Shown here: positions 49,063-57,874 of the stretch, piece by piece | How the letters are laid out: every line of letters starts with the position of its first letter | Numbering within the stretch: the first letter of the stretch is position 1 | Assembly: GCA_023425025.1 (NCBI GenBank) | Contig: JAFADG010000029.1 | Location: 17,540 to 81,539, forward strand | Direction: 5' to 3' | Source of the DNA: Bacillota bacterium | GTDB taxonomy: Bacteria; Bacillota; Clostridia; Christensenellales; Aristaeellaceae | DNA: 64,000 nt | Notes under the pieces: generated by a model | Databases searched by the model: none | The model's input: only the letters and a program-made list of their open reading frames with translations | Told to the model about the DNA's origin: nothing | Position numbers and translations under genes: made by a program

Positions 49063-50184
49063 CTAATACATCAAAAACTCACATTCCAGCCGGCCGTTGT
49101 ACAGCCGGCGCTTTTTTTGCGCCCGGCCGCCAAAATGCCGCTCAAAGCCGGGATGGCTGGTCAGCACCCCCATGCGCCAGTCTTCGTGCCGGTTTAACAG
49201 GCTGCGCATCTGTCCATATAAATTTTCAGCACTCTTTTTGTCTCCCAGCCGCTCCCCATAAGGCGGATTGGCAAGAAAGACGCCGTCCCTCTTTTGAAGC
49301 TGAAGGGTGCGCAGATCTTTTGTGAACACCTCAATGCGGCCCTCCAGGTCGGCCTGGGCGATATGCTTTTTGCAAAGCTCCAGGGCCTTGGGATCGATAT
49401 CGCTGCCGGAAATCCCCTTTATCAAAGAAGGGTCATAGGCAGCCTTCGCCTTTTCCCGCAGCGCCGCCCGCTCAGCCGCCGGAAACAAGGGCCATTTGTC
49501 GCAGGCAAACTCCCGGCTCAGCCCCGGAGCGCGGTGGGACAAAATCATGGCCGCCTCGATCAAAATCGTGCCCGTGCCGCAGCAGGGGTCATGAAGGGCC
49601 ATGCCCTCTTTCCAGGGCGACATACGCACCAGGGCCGCCGCCAGGGTTTCCCGAAGCGGGGCTTCCCCGTTGAAGGTACGGTAGCCCCGGCGGTTCAGCG
49701 CTGTGCCGGAAAGATCGATTGTCAGGCGGGCGATATCGCCGTGCAGACTCACGTCGATGGGATACACAGCGCCGGTTTCAGCAAACCACTCTGTTTTGTA
49801 CCGCTCCTTCAAGCGCTCCACGATCGCCTTTTTGGTGATGGACTGGCAATCGCTCACGCTCATCAATTGGCTCCTGGCGCATTTGCCGGAAACGGGAAAG
49901 GCGGCGTCCCTGGGCAGATAATCCTCCCAGGCGATGGCCTTCACCGCCTGAAACAGTTCCTCAAAGGTGAGGACCTTTGCTTCCTTCAACACAAGCAGCA
50001 CCCTGTCGGCGCAGCGCAGCCAAAGGCAGGCCTGGTAAGCCTGCGCCACCGTTGCGTCAAAGCGTGCCCCGCCCAGTTCCGCCTTGGCATTTTTGATACC
50101 CAGCGCCCGAAGTTCATCTGCCACAATGCCTTCCAAACCAAAGGCGGCGGTCGCAAAATAGGTCTGTATGCTTGAAACGGCCAT
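49063..50184 (-). CDS. THUMP-domain 23S rRNA methyltransferase, RlmL/YpsC-like
   Basis: 373 residues from ATG 50184 (AGGAGGG upstream). The N-terminal THUMP region (about 50-160) binds RNA; the UPF0020 methyltransferase domain follows with DPCCGTGTILIEAAMIL and the catalytic FLANPPYGERLG (N-P-P-Y) near 310. Probably makes m2G in 23S rRNA, like E. coli RlmL's N-terminal half or B. subtilis YpsC. Confidence 0.9.
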   Translation of the reverse strand: MAVSSIQTYFATAAFGLEGIVADELRALGIKNAKAELGGARFDATVAQAYQACLWLRCADRVLLVLKEAKVLTFEELFQAVKAIAWEDYLPRDAAFPVSGKCARSQLMSVSDCQSITKKAIVERLKERYKTEWFAETGAVYPIDVSLHGDIARLTIDLSGTALNRRGYRTFNGEAPLRETLAAALVRMSPWKEGMALHDPCCGTGTILIEAAMILSHRAPGLSREFACDKWPLFPAAERAALREKAKAAYDPSLIKGISGSDIDPKALELCKKHIAQADLEGRIEVFTKDLRTLQLQKRDGVFLANPPYGERLGDKKSAENLYGQMRSLLNRHEDWRMGVLTSHPGFERHFGGRAQKKRRLYNGRLECEFLMY

Positions 50185-50285
50185 AATGCCCTCCTTGTCC
50201 AGTTTATCTATTATAAGGATGGCCGAGGGGAAAGTCAATCAAGCAACCTATCCCTATTCATTGGAAGTTTTTCAAGGAGGGGTAC

Positions 50286-50318
50286 GGGGAGGAAGCTTTT
50301 TCAAAAAGCTTCCTCCCC
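50286..50318. terminator. Strong hairpin in the divergent methyltransferase/priA gap
   Basis: A 16-bp perfect palindrome (GGGGAGGAAGCTTTTT arms around one base). It resembles the hairpin at 39168 in having a CTTTTTC/GAAAAAG-type top. Since it lies between divergent genes it does not terminate either; role unclear. Confidence 0.5.
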
Positions 50319-50410
50319 GCCAATCCGTCCTTCTTACAAAACCCGTGCTTGTGTAAACGGCGGGTTGACGGTATAATAAAAGTTGGCATTTTGTAAGCAG
50401 GAGGCGAAGC

Positions 50411-52651
50411 ATGTTTGCCCAGGTGATCGTGGATATCATACACGAAAACGTGGCCCATGTCTTTACCTACAAGGTGCCGGAGGGCATGTCTTGCTTAAGG
50501 GGCACCAGGGTTCTGGTGCCATTCGGCCCCCGGAAGGTGGAAGGGCTGGTCCTTTCCGTTTCGGAGGACACGGAGTATCCCAAGGAAAAGATCAAGCCCA
50601 TCCTGCGCTCCTTGGAGGATTATCCCGCGGTGCTGCCCGCGCTGATCGACCTGGCTCAGGAGATGGCGAAGAAAAGCCACTGTCCGCTGGCGGAGGCGCT
50701 GCGGCTGATGCTGCCGGCCGTCATGCGCGGCGGGCGCGTCAAGGAAAAAACGGAGCCCATGGCAAGGCTTGCGATCCCCGCGGAAGACGCGGAGGCCGCC
50801 GCCTTTGCGCAAAAGCGGTCCCCCCGCCGGGCGTTGCTGCTGACGCTGCTCAAGGATGGCGAACCCCGCCCCGTGAGGGAGCTTGCGCTGATGGTCAAAG
50901 ACCCCATGGACGCGCTGAAAAAGCTGGAAGCCATGGGCCTTGTCGCCATCACCCATGAAGAGGTGTTCCGCTCCCCTTACGAGGATATGGTCGTAAAAAA
51001 GGTTTCCGATCCGCCCCTGATGCCGGCCCAGCAGGAAGCGCTGGAGGAGATGGAGCCGGCCCTTTTACAGGGTAAAGGCGCGTTTTTGCTCCACGGCGTT
51101 ACCGGCTCAGGCAAGACGGAGGTGTACATCCGCCTCATACGCAAAGCCCTGGCCCTTCATAAGGGCTCCATCGTGCTGGTGCCGGAAATCGCGCTGACGC
51201 CGCAAATGGTGCAGTGGTTCAGGGATCGGTTCGGTCCCATCGCGGCGGTGCTCCATTCCCGGCTGACGCCGGGCGAGCGGTTTGACGAGTGGCGGCGCAT
51301 CCGTCGCGGCCAAGCCAGGGTAGTAGTGGGCGCCCGCTCGGCGGTGTTCGCGCCGGTGGAGCAATTGGGGCTGATCGTGGTGGATGAGGAGCATGAGCAA
51401 AGCTATTTAAGCGAGCACCATCCAAGATACGACGCCCGGGAGGCCGCCCAAAGCAGGTGCCTGCGGGAAGGCGGCATGCTGCTGTTAAGCAGCGCCACGC
51501 CCAGCATTCTGACCTTCGCCAGGGCCATGCGCGGCGATTACACGCTGCTGGAAATGCCCATCCGCGTTATGGACCGGCCGCTGCCCGAAGTCCACGTGGT
51601 GGATATGCGCAAGGAGCTGAACGCGGGCAACCGCTCCATCTTCAGCACGCTTTTGCAGGAAAAGCTCAAAGCGTGCATGGCAAAGGGCAATCAGGCCATG
51701 CTGTTTTTGAACAGGCGCGGCTACCACTCCTTTGTTTCCTGCCGCAACTGCGGCTATGTGGTCAAGTGCGGGCAATGCGACATCGCCATGACCTACCACC
51801 AAACGGGCGGCGACGGGCGCATGCACTGCCACTACTGCGGGCATACGGCCCTCCCGCCGGAAAAGTGCCCGGAATGCGGCAGCAAGTACATCCGCTACTT
51901 CGGCTTGGGCACCCAGCGCGTGGAGGAGGAAGTGCAACGGCTGCTGCCGGGCATTGCGACGCTGCGCATGGACAACGACACCACCACCGGCAAGGATGCC
52001 CACCACAAAATGCTCTCCAGCTTCCGCGCCGGCGAAGCACGCATATTGATCGGCACGCAGATGATCGCCAAGGGGCTGGATTTTCCGAATGTCACGCTGG
52101 TGGGTGTGGTGGCGGCGGACATGACACTGAATCTGCCCGACTACCGCAGCCCGGAGCGCACCTTTCAGCTGCTCACCCAGGTGGCGGGCCGGGCCGGCCG
52201 GGCCAATGAACCCGGCGAAGTGGTGGTGCAAACCTACAAGCCGGAGCATCCGGTCATCCTCTCCTCCGCCGCGCAGGATTACCGGGCTTTTTACCAAATG
52301 GAATTCCAGCGCCGGCGCACCGGGCTATATCCGCCCTTTACGGTGCTGTGCAGGCTGCTGGTGGAAAGCGGCCAGGGCCCCGCGGCGCAAAAAGCTTGCC
52401 AGCGGCTGTATGATGCGTGCCAAAGCCATTTGAAGGAGCATCCACAGCTGAAAAATCGGGTGCTGATGATGCGCCTGGATGAGGCACCCGTGAAAATGAT
52501 CCGCGGCAAAACCCGCTACCATGTGCTGATGAAGCTGTTCGAGCATCCGGACACCGCCGCCCTGGCAGGATTCTTAAACGATCTCGCCCAGGCGGAAAAC
52601 GCTCCCGGATGCCAGGTATATTTTGAATGGAACCCCGCTTCCCTCATGTGA
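50411..52651 (+). CDS. priA: Primosomal protein N' (replication restart helicase)
   Basis: 746 residues. N-terminal DNA-binding domains (FAQVIVDIIHENVAHVFTYKVP), then a DEAH-type helicase: LLHGVTGSGKTEVY Walker A (about 228), VVDEEHEQSY Walker B (about 325). Between helicase motifs lie paired cysteines for two zincs (CRNCGYVVKCGQCDIAM, CHYCG, CPECG). QMIAKGLDFPNVTLVG and the QVAGRAGR motif VI complete it. GCAGGAGG precedes the ATG. First gene of the def-fmt-rsmB operon. Confidence 0.96.
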   Translation: MFAQVIVDIIHENVAHVFTYKVPEGMSCLRGTRVLVPFGPRKVEGLVLSVSEDTEYPKEKIKPILRSLEDYPAVLPALIDLAQEMAKKSHCPLAEALRLMLPAVMRGGRVKEKTEPMARLAIPAEDAEAAAFAQKRSPRRALLLTLLKDGEPRPVRELALMVKDPMDALKKLEAMGLVAITHEEVFRSPYEDMVVKKVSDPPLMPAQQEALEEMEPALLQGKGAFLLHGVTGSGKTEVYIRLIRKALALHKGSIVLVPEIALTPQMVQWFRDRFGPIAAVLHSRLTPGERFDEWRRIRRGQARVVVGARSAVFAPVEQLGLIVVDEEHEQSYLSEHHPRYDAREAAQSRCLREGGMLLLSSATPSILTFARAMRGDYTLLEMPIRVMDRPLPEVHVVDMRKELNAGNRSIFSTLLQEKLKACMAKGNQAMLFLNRRGYHSFVSCRNCGYVVKCGQCDIAMTYHQTGGDGRMHCHYCGHTALPPEKCPECGSKYIRYFGLGTQRVEEEVQRLLPGIATLRMDNDTTTGKDAHHKMLSSFRAGEARILIGTQMIAKGLDFPNVTLVGVVAADMTLNLPDYRSPERTFQLLTQVAGRAGRANEPGEVVVQTYKPEHPVILSSAAQDYRAFYQMEFQRRRTGLYPPFTVLCRLLVESGQGPAAQKACQRLYDACQSHLKEHPQLKNRVLMMRLDEAPVKMIRGKTRYHVLMKLFEHPDTAALAGFLNDLAQAENAPGCQVYFEWNPASLM

Positions 52652-52688
52652 GAGAAACATCCTCAAAGGACCAGGAAAGGACGATAGA

Positions 52689-53186
52689 ATGGGTATACGG
52701 AATATTGTGAAAATCGGTGATGAAGGCCTGCGCAAAACCGCCAAGCCGGTAGCGAAGTTTGACATCCGGCTGTGGCTTTTATTGAAGGACATGGCCGATA
52801 CCATGTACAAGGCGGATGGCGCCGGCCTAGCCGCCCCCCAGGTAGGCATTTTGCGCCGGGTGGTGGTGGTGGATGACGGGAACGGGCTGGTCGAACTGGT
52901 CAACCCGGAAATTATTGAAACCGAAGGCGAGCAGTGCGGCCCGGAAGGGTGTCTGAGCATCCCCGGCCGGCAGGGCCTTGTCTGCCGGCCCGGCAAGGTC
53001 ACCGTCCGCGCCCAGGACAGGCACGGCAAATTCTTTGAAAAAACCGGCGAGGGCCTGTTGGCCCGCGCCTTCTGCCATGAAATCGATCACCTGAACGGCG
53101 TTTTGTATGTGGATATTATGGAACGGGAAATCTTCCCCGAGGAAGACGAAAAAGATGAAGAAGTTGAAAAAGTGGTAAAGGAGTGA
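52689..53186 (+). CDS. def: Peptide deformylase
   Basis: 165 residues from ATG 52689. Removes the N-formyl group from nascent proteins. Motifs: GAGLAAPQVG (about 43), EGCLSIPG (about 92) with the metal Cys, and HEIDHLNG (about 136) with HExxH. An acidic tail (PEEDEKDEEVEKVVKE) ends it. AGGAAAGGA precedes the ATG. Confidence 0.96.
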   Translation: MGIRNIVKIGDEGLRKTAKPVAKFDIRLWLLLKDMADTMYKADGAGLAAPQVGILRRVVVVDDGNGLVELVNPEIIETEGEQCGPEGCLSIPGRQGLVCRPGKVTVRAQDRHGKFFEKTGEGLLARAFCHEIDHLNGVLYVDIMEREIFPEEDEKDEEVEKVVKE

Positions 53187-53190
53187 CGGG

Positions 53191-54129
53191 ATGCGCGTTG
53201 TTTTCATGGGCACCCCGGAATTTGCCGTTCCATCCTTAAAAGCGCTTGTGGAAGCGGGCTACAGCGTCGTCGGCGTGTTCACGCAGCCGGATAAGCCCAA
53301 GGGCCGCGGCAACAAGCTGACCCCCAGCCCGGTCAAGGAATACGCCCTTGCCCGGCAAATTCCCGTATTCCAGCCCGTGCGCATCCGCAAGGACAGCGTG
53401 GAGGATTTGAAAAGCCTTGCGCCGGACCTGTGCGTCACGGCGGCCTTCGGGCAGATACTGTCCCAGGAGATACTGGATATCCCCCGCCTTGGCACGGTGA
53501 ACGTCCACGCCTCCCTGCTCCCCAGGCACCGGGGCAGCGCGCCCATCAACTGGTGCATACTGATGGGCGATACAAAGACGGGCATCACCACCATGATGAC
53601 CGACAAGGGCATCGATACCGGTGATATGCTGCTGGCCAAGGAAACGGAGATACTGCCCAGCGAGACTGCCGGCGAGCTTGGCCTTCGGCTGTCGGTACTG
53701 GGCGCGCAAACCCTGCTGGACACCCTGGCATTGATCCAAGAAGGCCGGTGCCCAAGGTTTGCGCAAAATCATGATGCCCACACCTACGAGCCCATGCTCA
53801 AAAAGGAAATGAGCCTCATCGACTGGAAAAAGAGCGCTGATGAAGTCGTCCTTCAGGTACGGGGCCTTGATCCCTGGCCCGGCACGTACACCCCCTTTCC
53901 CGAGGGGATTTTGAAAGTGGTCAGGGCACAGGCGGAAAATGACCTGTCGGGCAAGCCCGGCCAGGTGCTGCTGGCCGACGGCAAGCAGGGCCTGGTCATC
54001 GCGGCGGGCAAGGGCGCTGTGCGGATTGAAAAATTGCAGGCCCCCGGCGGCAAGCAGATGGATGCCAGGGATTACCTGCGCGGCCACCCTCTACAGACAG
54101 GAATAATATGGCAGGAGCGTGCTGAATGA
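53191..54129 (+). CDS. fmt: Methionyl-tRNA formyltransferase
   Basis: 312 residues. N-terminal formyltransferase fold with VVFMGTPEFAVPSL, the 10-formyl-THF site HASLLPRHRGSAPINW (about 107) and DTGDML; the C-terminal OB-like domain binds tRNA. Starts 4 nt after def and overlaps rsmB by 4 nt. Confidence 0.97.
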   Translation: MRVVFMGTPEFAVPSLKALVEAGYSVVGVFTQPDKPKGRGNKLTPSPVKEYALARQIPVFQPVRIRKDSVEDLKSLAPDLCVTAAFGQILSQEILDIPRLGTVNVHASLLPRHRGSAPINWCILMGDTKTGITTMMTDKGIDTGDMLLAKETEILPSETAGELGLRLSVLGAQTLLDTLALIQEGRCPRFAQNHDAHTYEPMLKKEMSLIDWKKSADEVVLQVRGLDPWPGTYTPFPEGILKVVRAQAENDLSGKPGQVLLADGKQGLVIAAGKGAVRIEKLQAPGGKQMDARDYLRGHPLQTGIIWQERAE

Positions 54130-56099
54130 GCGATTCTAGAAAACCACCCTTTCCCGGTAAAAAACCGGCCCGTCCTGTCCATGGCGTTTCCGGCGCAAAG
54201 CCCGCAGGGGACAAGCCCTTTCGCCCAAGGCCCGCTTTCGCGCGCCCCGCAAGCAGCGCTCCCGGCAGTGAAAAGCCCGAAGGCGAAAAGCGTCCCTTCG
54301 GCCGTCCCGCAGGCTCAAGGCCGGTTGGGGACAAGCCCTTCCGCCCAAGGCCCGCTTTTGCGCGCCCCGCAAGCAGCGCTCCCGGCAGTGAAAAGCCCGA
54401 AGGCGAAAAGCGTCCCTTCGGCCGTCCCGCAGGCGCACGGCCGGTTGGAGACAAGCCCTTCCGCCCAAGGCCCGCAAATGCAAAACCCGCCGGCCCAAGG
54501 CCCGCTTTCGCGCGCCCCGTGGGCACAGCTCCCGGCAGTGAAAAGCCCGAAGGCGAAAAGCGTCCCTTCGGTCGCCCCGCAGGCCCAAGGCCGGTTGGGG
54601 ACAAGCCCTTGCGCCCAAGGCCCGCAGGCGATAAGCCCGCCTTCCGCCGCTCGGATGGCGCAAAGCCCGGGTTCCGTCCCGCCGGTGGCCCCGCAAGACC
54701 GGCTATGCACAGGGGCCAAAAGCCTGTTTTCAAGGCTCCCCCTGCCTCTGCACCCACCATGTCCCTGGGCGCGCGCCGTTTGGCGCTGAACATATTGCAG
54801 GACGTGCACCGGGACGGCGCCTACGCCTCCCTGGCGCTGGACAAGCGTTTGAAAGAAAGCGGACTTGCGGCCGTGGACAAGCGCCTGGCCGCGAATATCG
54901 TGTACGGCACGCTGGAAAACCGCATCCGTATCGATTACGCGCTGGACAGCCTGTTGACCCAGAAGGATGCCGATCCTTTGATCCGCGATATCCTGCGGCT
55001 CAGCGCTTATCAAATCCTCTTTCTGGACAAGGTGCCCGACAGCGCGGCGGTCAACGAAGGCGTCAAGCTGTGCAAGGAAGCCGGAATGGAGCCGCTTTCC
55101 GGCTTTGTCAACGGCGTATTGCGCAACCTGACAAGGCAAAAGGATGAAATCGCCTGGCCCAAGCGGGAGGATGGCGAAGCCAGATATATTTCCACCCTCC
55201 ATTCTGTGCCCCAGTGGCTGACGGAGCGGCTGATGAAGACATATGGCAGTGAGATGGCGGAGGCCATCTGTTCCTACCGTACCAGCCAGCACGACACCCC
55301 CATCCGCCCCAACCGCATGAAGCTGACCGACGAAGCCTTTGAGCAGCTGCTTGAGCGCAAGGTCTGGAAAGCGGAACGTGCGCAGGTCCCCCACGTGTGG
55401 CGCATCGGCAACGCGATGGATATCGGCAGCGATACCGATTACCGCAAGGGCCTGTTCTCCATCCAGGGCGAAAGCAGCGTGCTGGCCGCCGAAGCCGTAG
55501 GCGTCAAGCGGGGCATGCAGGTGCTGGACGCCTGCGCCGCACCGGGCGGTAAAGCGGCGCTGATGGCCGAAATCATGGACGGCACCGGTCGCGTACACGC
55601 CTGGGACCTGCATGAACACCGCGTTGCCCTCATTCAGGCGGCCGCCAAACGGCTGCAGCTGGAAAACCTGCGCCCCATGGTGCGGGATGCGGCCGTGCAG
55701 CGGGATGAACTGATCAACACCTTCGACGCCGTGCTGCTGGACGCCCCCTGCTCCGGGCTTGGCGTCATGCTGGAAAAGCCGGACGTCAAATACAGGCAGA
55801 CCCCTGAATCTGTCGCCGCGCTGGTGGAAACGCAGAAAAAGCTGCTTGATGTATTGAGCCAGTATGTGAAAAAAGGCGGCGTGCTGGTATACGCCACCTG
55901 CTCCATTTTGCCGGAGGAGAACAGCGAACAAGTCGCCGCTTTTCTGGCCACCCACAAGGATTTTGCGGTGTCTCCCCTACCCCCGGCCATACCGGAAAAG
56001 TTCCGCGCGCAATACGGTGAAAACGGACTGCAGCTGTTCGCCCACCGTGACGGGCTGGAGGGCTTTTTCATCGCGCGGCTCGTAAGGAAAGGAATCTAA
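54126..56099 (+). CDS. rsmB: 16S rRNA (cytosine-967-C5)-methyltransferase with long repetitive N-terminus
   Basis: 657 residues; typical RsmB/Sun proteins are about 430-450. The extra 200 or so N-terminal residues are Pro/Arg/Lys/Gly-rich tandem repeats, probably disordered and RNA-binding. From about 215 the normal protein follows: a NusB-like domain (ALNILQDVHRDGAYASLALD), then the methyltransferase with VLDACAAPGGKAALMAEIM, the motif LLDAPCSGLGVM and YATCSILPEENSEQV holding the two catalytic cysteines. Confidence 0.95.
   Translation: MSDSRKPPFPGKKPARPVHGVSGAKPAGDKPFRPRPAFARPASSAPGSEKPEGEKRPFGRPAGSRPVGDKPFRPRPAFARPASSAPGSEKPEGEKRPFGRPAGARPVGDKPFRPRPANAKPAGPRPAFARPVGTAPGSEKPEGEKRPFGRPAGPRPVGDKPLRPRPAGDKPAFRRSDGAKPGFRPAGGPARPAMHRGQKPVFKAPPASAPTMSLGARRLALNILQDVHRDGAYASLALDKRLKESGLAAVDKRLAANIVYGTLENRIRIDYALDSLLTQKDADPLIRDILRLSAYQILFLDKVPDSAAVNEGVKLCKEAGMEPLSGFVNGVLRNLTRQKDEIAWPKREDGEARYISTLHSVPQWLTERLMKTYGSEMAEAICSYRTSQHDTPIRPNRMKLTDEAFEQLLERKVWKAERAQVPHVWRIGNAMDIGSDTDYRKGLFSIQGESSVLAAEAVGVKRGMQVLDACAAPGGKAALMAEIMDGTGRVHAWDLHEHRVALIQAAAKRLQLENLRPMVRDAAVQRDELINTFDAVLLDAPCSGLGVMLEKPDVKYRQTPESVAALVETQKKLLDVLSQYVKKGGVLVYATCSILPEENSEQVAAFLATHKDFAVSPLPPAIPEKFRAQYGENGLQLFAHRDGLEGFFIARLVRKGI
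54211..54620 (+). repeat. In-frame 120-bp tandem repeats in rsmB
   Basis: The 10-mer ACAAGCCCTT recurs at 54211, 54331, 54451 and 54601, that is two exact 120-bp steps and one of 150 bp with an insertion. Each unit encodes 40 residues ending in EKPEGEKRPFGRPAG. Since the period is a multiple of three, copy-number change keeps the frame. Confidence 0.9.
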
Positions 56100-56100
56100 A

Positions 56101-57135
56101 GTGGACAAACCCCAATTGTTGGGCCTTTTGCCTGAAGAGCTCGCCGCCCTGTTCAAGGAGCAAGGCCAGCCGGCCTTCCGTGCGGAGCAGGTGTTTGCCT
56201 GGCTTCACCGGGGCGCGGATTTCGGGGAAATGACCAACCTGCCCAAGACCCTGCGGGAGTGGCTGATGGAAAACGCCGTCGCCCAGCCCGTCTCCATTTT
56301 GGAAACCCATGTTTCCAAAATGGACGGCACGGTGAAATTCCTGTTCGGCATGGAAGACGGGAATTGCGTCGAAGGCGTGCTGATGAGCTATCACCACGGC
56401 CACACCCTTTGCATTTCCACACAGGTTGGATGCCGCATGGGCTGTTCTTTTTGCGCCAGCACGCTGGATGGCTGCATCCGGAGTCTGACCGCGGCGGAAA
56501 TGCTGGGGCAGATCCAGTGCGCCAACCGTCACCTGAATGGCGAAGCCCGTGTGCACAACATCGTATTGATGGGCAGCGGCGAGCCGCTGGATAACTATGA
56601 AAACGTAATGCGCTTTTTCAGGCTGGTCAACCATGAAAAGGGCCTGAACATCAGCCTGCGCAGCGTATCCCTAAGCACCTGCGGCCTGGCCGATAAAATT
56701 CGCGACCTGGCGGAGGAAGGCTTTCCCGTGACGCTGTCGGTGTCTTTGCACGCGCCCAATGATGAAATCCGGCGGCAGACCATGCCGGTGGCCAGGGCTT
56801 TCCCCATGGATGTGCTGCTTTGCGCCTGCCGTTATTACATTGAAAAAACGGGCCGCCGCGTGGTGTTTGAATACGCGCTTATCGACAGCGTCAACGCGGA
56901 GCCGATTCACGCGCGGGAGCTTGCCCAGCGGCTTCGGGGCATGCAGTGCCATGTGAACGTCATCCCATTAAACAGCGTCGCCGAGCGGGATTTGAAGGGC
57001 GTATCGGAAGCAAAGGTCAAGGCGTTTTTGCAGGCGCTTGCCGACCGGCACATCTCCGCCACCAGACGCCGGGAAATGGGCGATGATATTCAGGGCGCCT
57101 GCGGCCAGCTGCGCAGGAAATTGCTGAAGCTTTGA
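56101..57135 (+). CDS. rlmN: 23S rRNA/tRNA adenine-C2 methyltransferase
   Basis: 344 residues from GTG 56101 (AAGGAAAGG upstream). Radical-SAM enzyme with cluster motif CRMGCSFCAS (about 111-120), the methyl-carrying Cys near the end in SATRRREMGDDIQGACGQL, and NISLRSVSLSTCGL. Methylates A2503 of 23S rRNA and A37 of tRNAs. Starts 1 nt after rsmB. Confidence 0.97.
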   Translation: MDKPQLLGLLPEELAALFKEQGQPAFRAEQVFAWLHRGADFGEMTNLPKTLREWLMENAVAQPVSILETHVSKMDGTVKFLFGMEDGNCVEGVLMSYHHGHTLCISTQVGCRMGCSFCASTLDGCIRSLTAAEMLGQIQCANRHLNGEARVHNIVLMGSGEPLDNYENVMRFFRLVNHEKGLNISLRSVSLSTCGLADKIRDLAEEGFPVTLSVSLHAPNDEIRRQTMPVARAFPMDVLLCACRYYIEKTGRRVVFEYALIDSVNAEPIHARELAQRLRGMQCHVNVIPLNSVAERDLKGVSEAKVKAFLQALADRHISATRRREMGDDIQGACGQLRRKLLKL

Positions 57136-57166
57136 GGAATGATACCCTATACCAAGGAGGGATACC

Positions 57167-57874
57167 ATGATCGTGGCAGCCAGGACACACGCCGGTTTGG
57201 TGCGCCCAAACAACCAGGATACGCTGCTTTTATGCGGCAGGCTGTACGGCGTCGCGGACGGCATGGGCGGGCATAATGGGGGCGAGGTCGCAAGCCAGGG
57301 CGCGGTGACCGTGCTCCGTGATATTTTGGCCGGCCATGAACCCTGTGAAAAATGGCTGGAGACGGGCATACAGGCTGCCAACCGCAGGCTTTTTGAGCAG
57401 CAGGCCCAGGACGCGGCCTTATCCGGGATGGGCACCACCGTCACCGTGCTCTGGGAGGGCGATGCCGATGTGTTTATCGGCCATGTGGGCGACAGCCGCG
57501 CCTATTTATACCGGGACGGCGTCCTTTCCCAGGTCACGCAGGACCATTCCGTTGTGGCGGAAATGATGCGCCAGGGCATACTTACCAAAGAAAAGGCGAA
57601 AAAGCACCCCTACCGCAATGTGATCACACGGGCGGTAGGCACGGCATCCGGCATTGAGGTGGAAATCCACAGCCGGGACAAGCGGCCCGGTGACATTTGG
57701 CTGATTTGCTCAGACGGCCTGTACGGCATGATGGAAGAAGCGGATATCGAATCGGCCCTGCGCTCCCTTCCCCTGGAGGAAGCAGCTGAAAAGCTTCTGA
57801 AAATGGCGCTGGACAATGGCGGTCGGGACAATGTTTCCCTTGTGCTGCTGCAGGTTGCGGAGGTGGCACAATGA
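57167..57874 (+). CDS. prpC: PP2C-type Ser/Thr protein phosphatase
   Basis: 235 residues. PPM motifs: ARTHAGLVRPNNQD (metal Asp), YGVADGMGGHNGGEVAS, HVGDSRAYLYRDG and DGGRDNVSLVL-like DNGGRDNVSLVLL. Dephosphorylates targets of the adjacent PrkC. Overlaps prkC by ATGA; AAGGAGG precedes the ATG. Confidence 0.95.
   Translation: MIVAARTHAGLVRPNNQDTLLLCGRLYGVADGMGGHNGGEVASQGAVTVLRDILAGHEPCEKWLETGIQAANRRLFEQQAQDAALSGMGTTVTVLWEGDADVFIGHVGDSRAYLYRDGVLSQVTQDHSVVAEMMRQGILTKEKAKKHPYRNVITRAVGTASGIEVEIHSRDKRPGDIWLICSDGLYGMMEEADIESALRSLPLEEAAEKLLKMALDNGGRDNVSLVLLQVAEVAQ

Noticed and set aside
54315..55955. A 546-residue open frame antisense to rsmB
   Set aside because: High GC and the third-position bias of rsmB keep the opposite frame open; no ribosome site and no domain.
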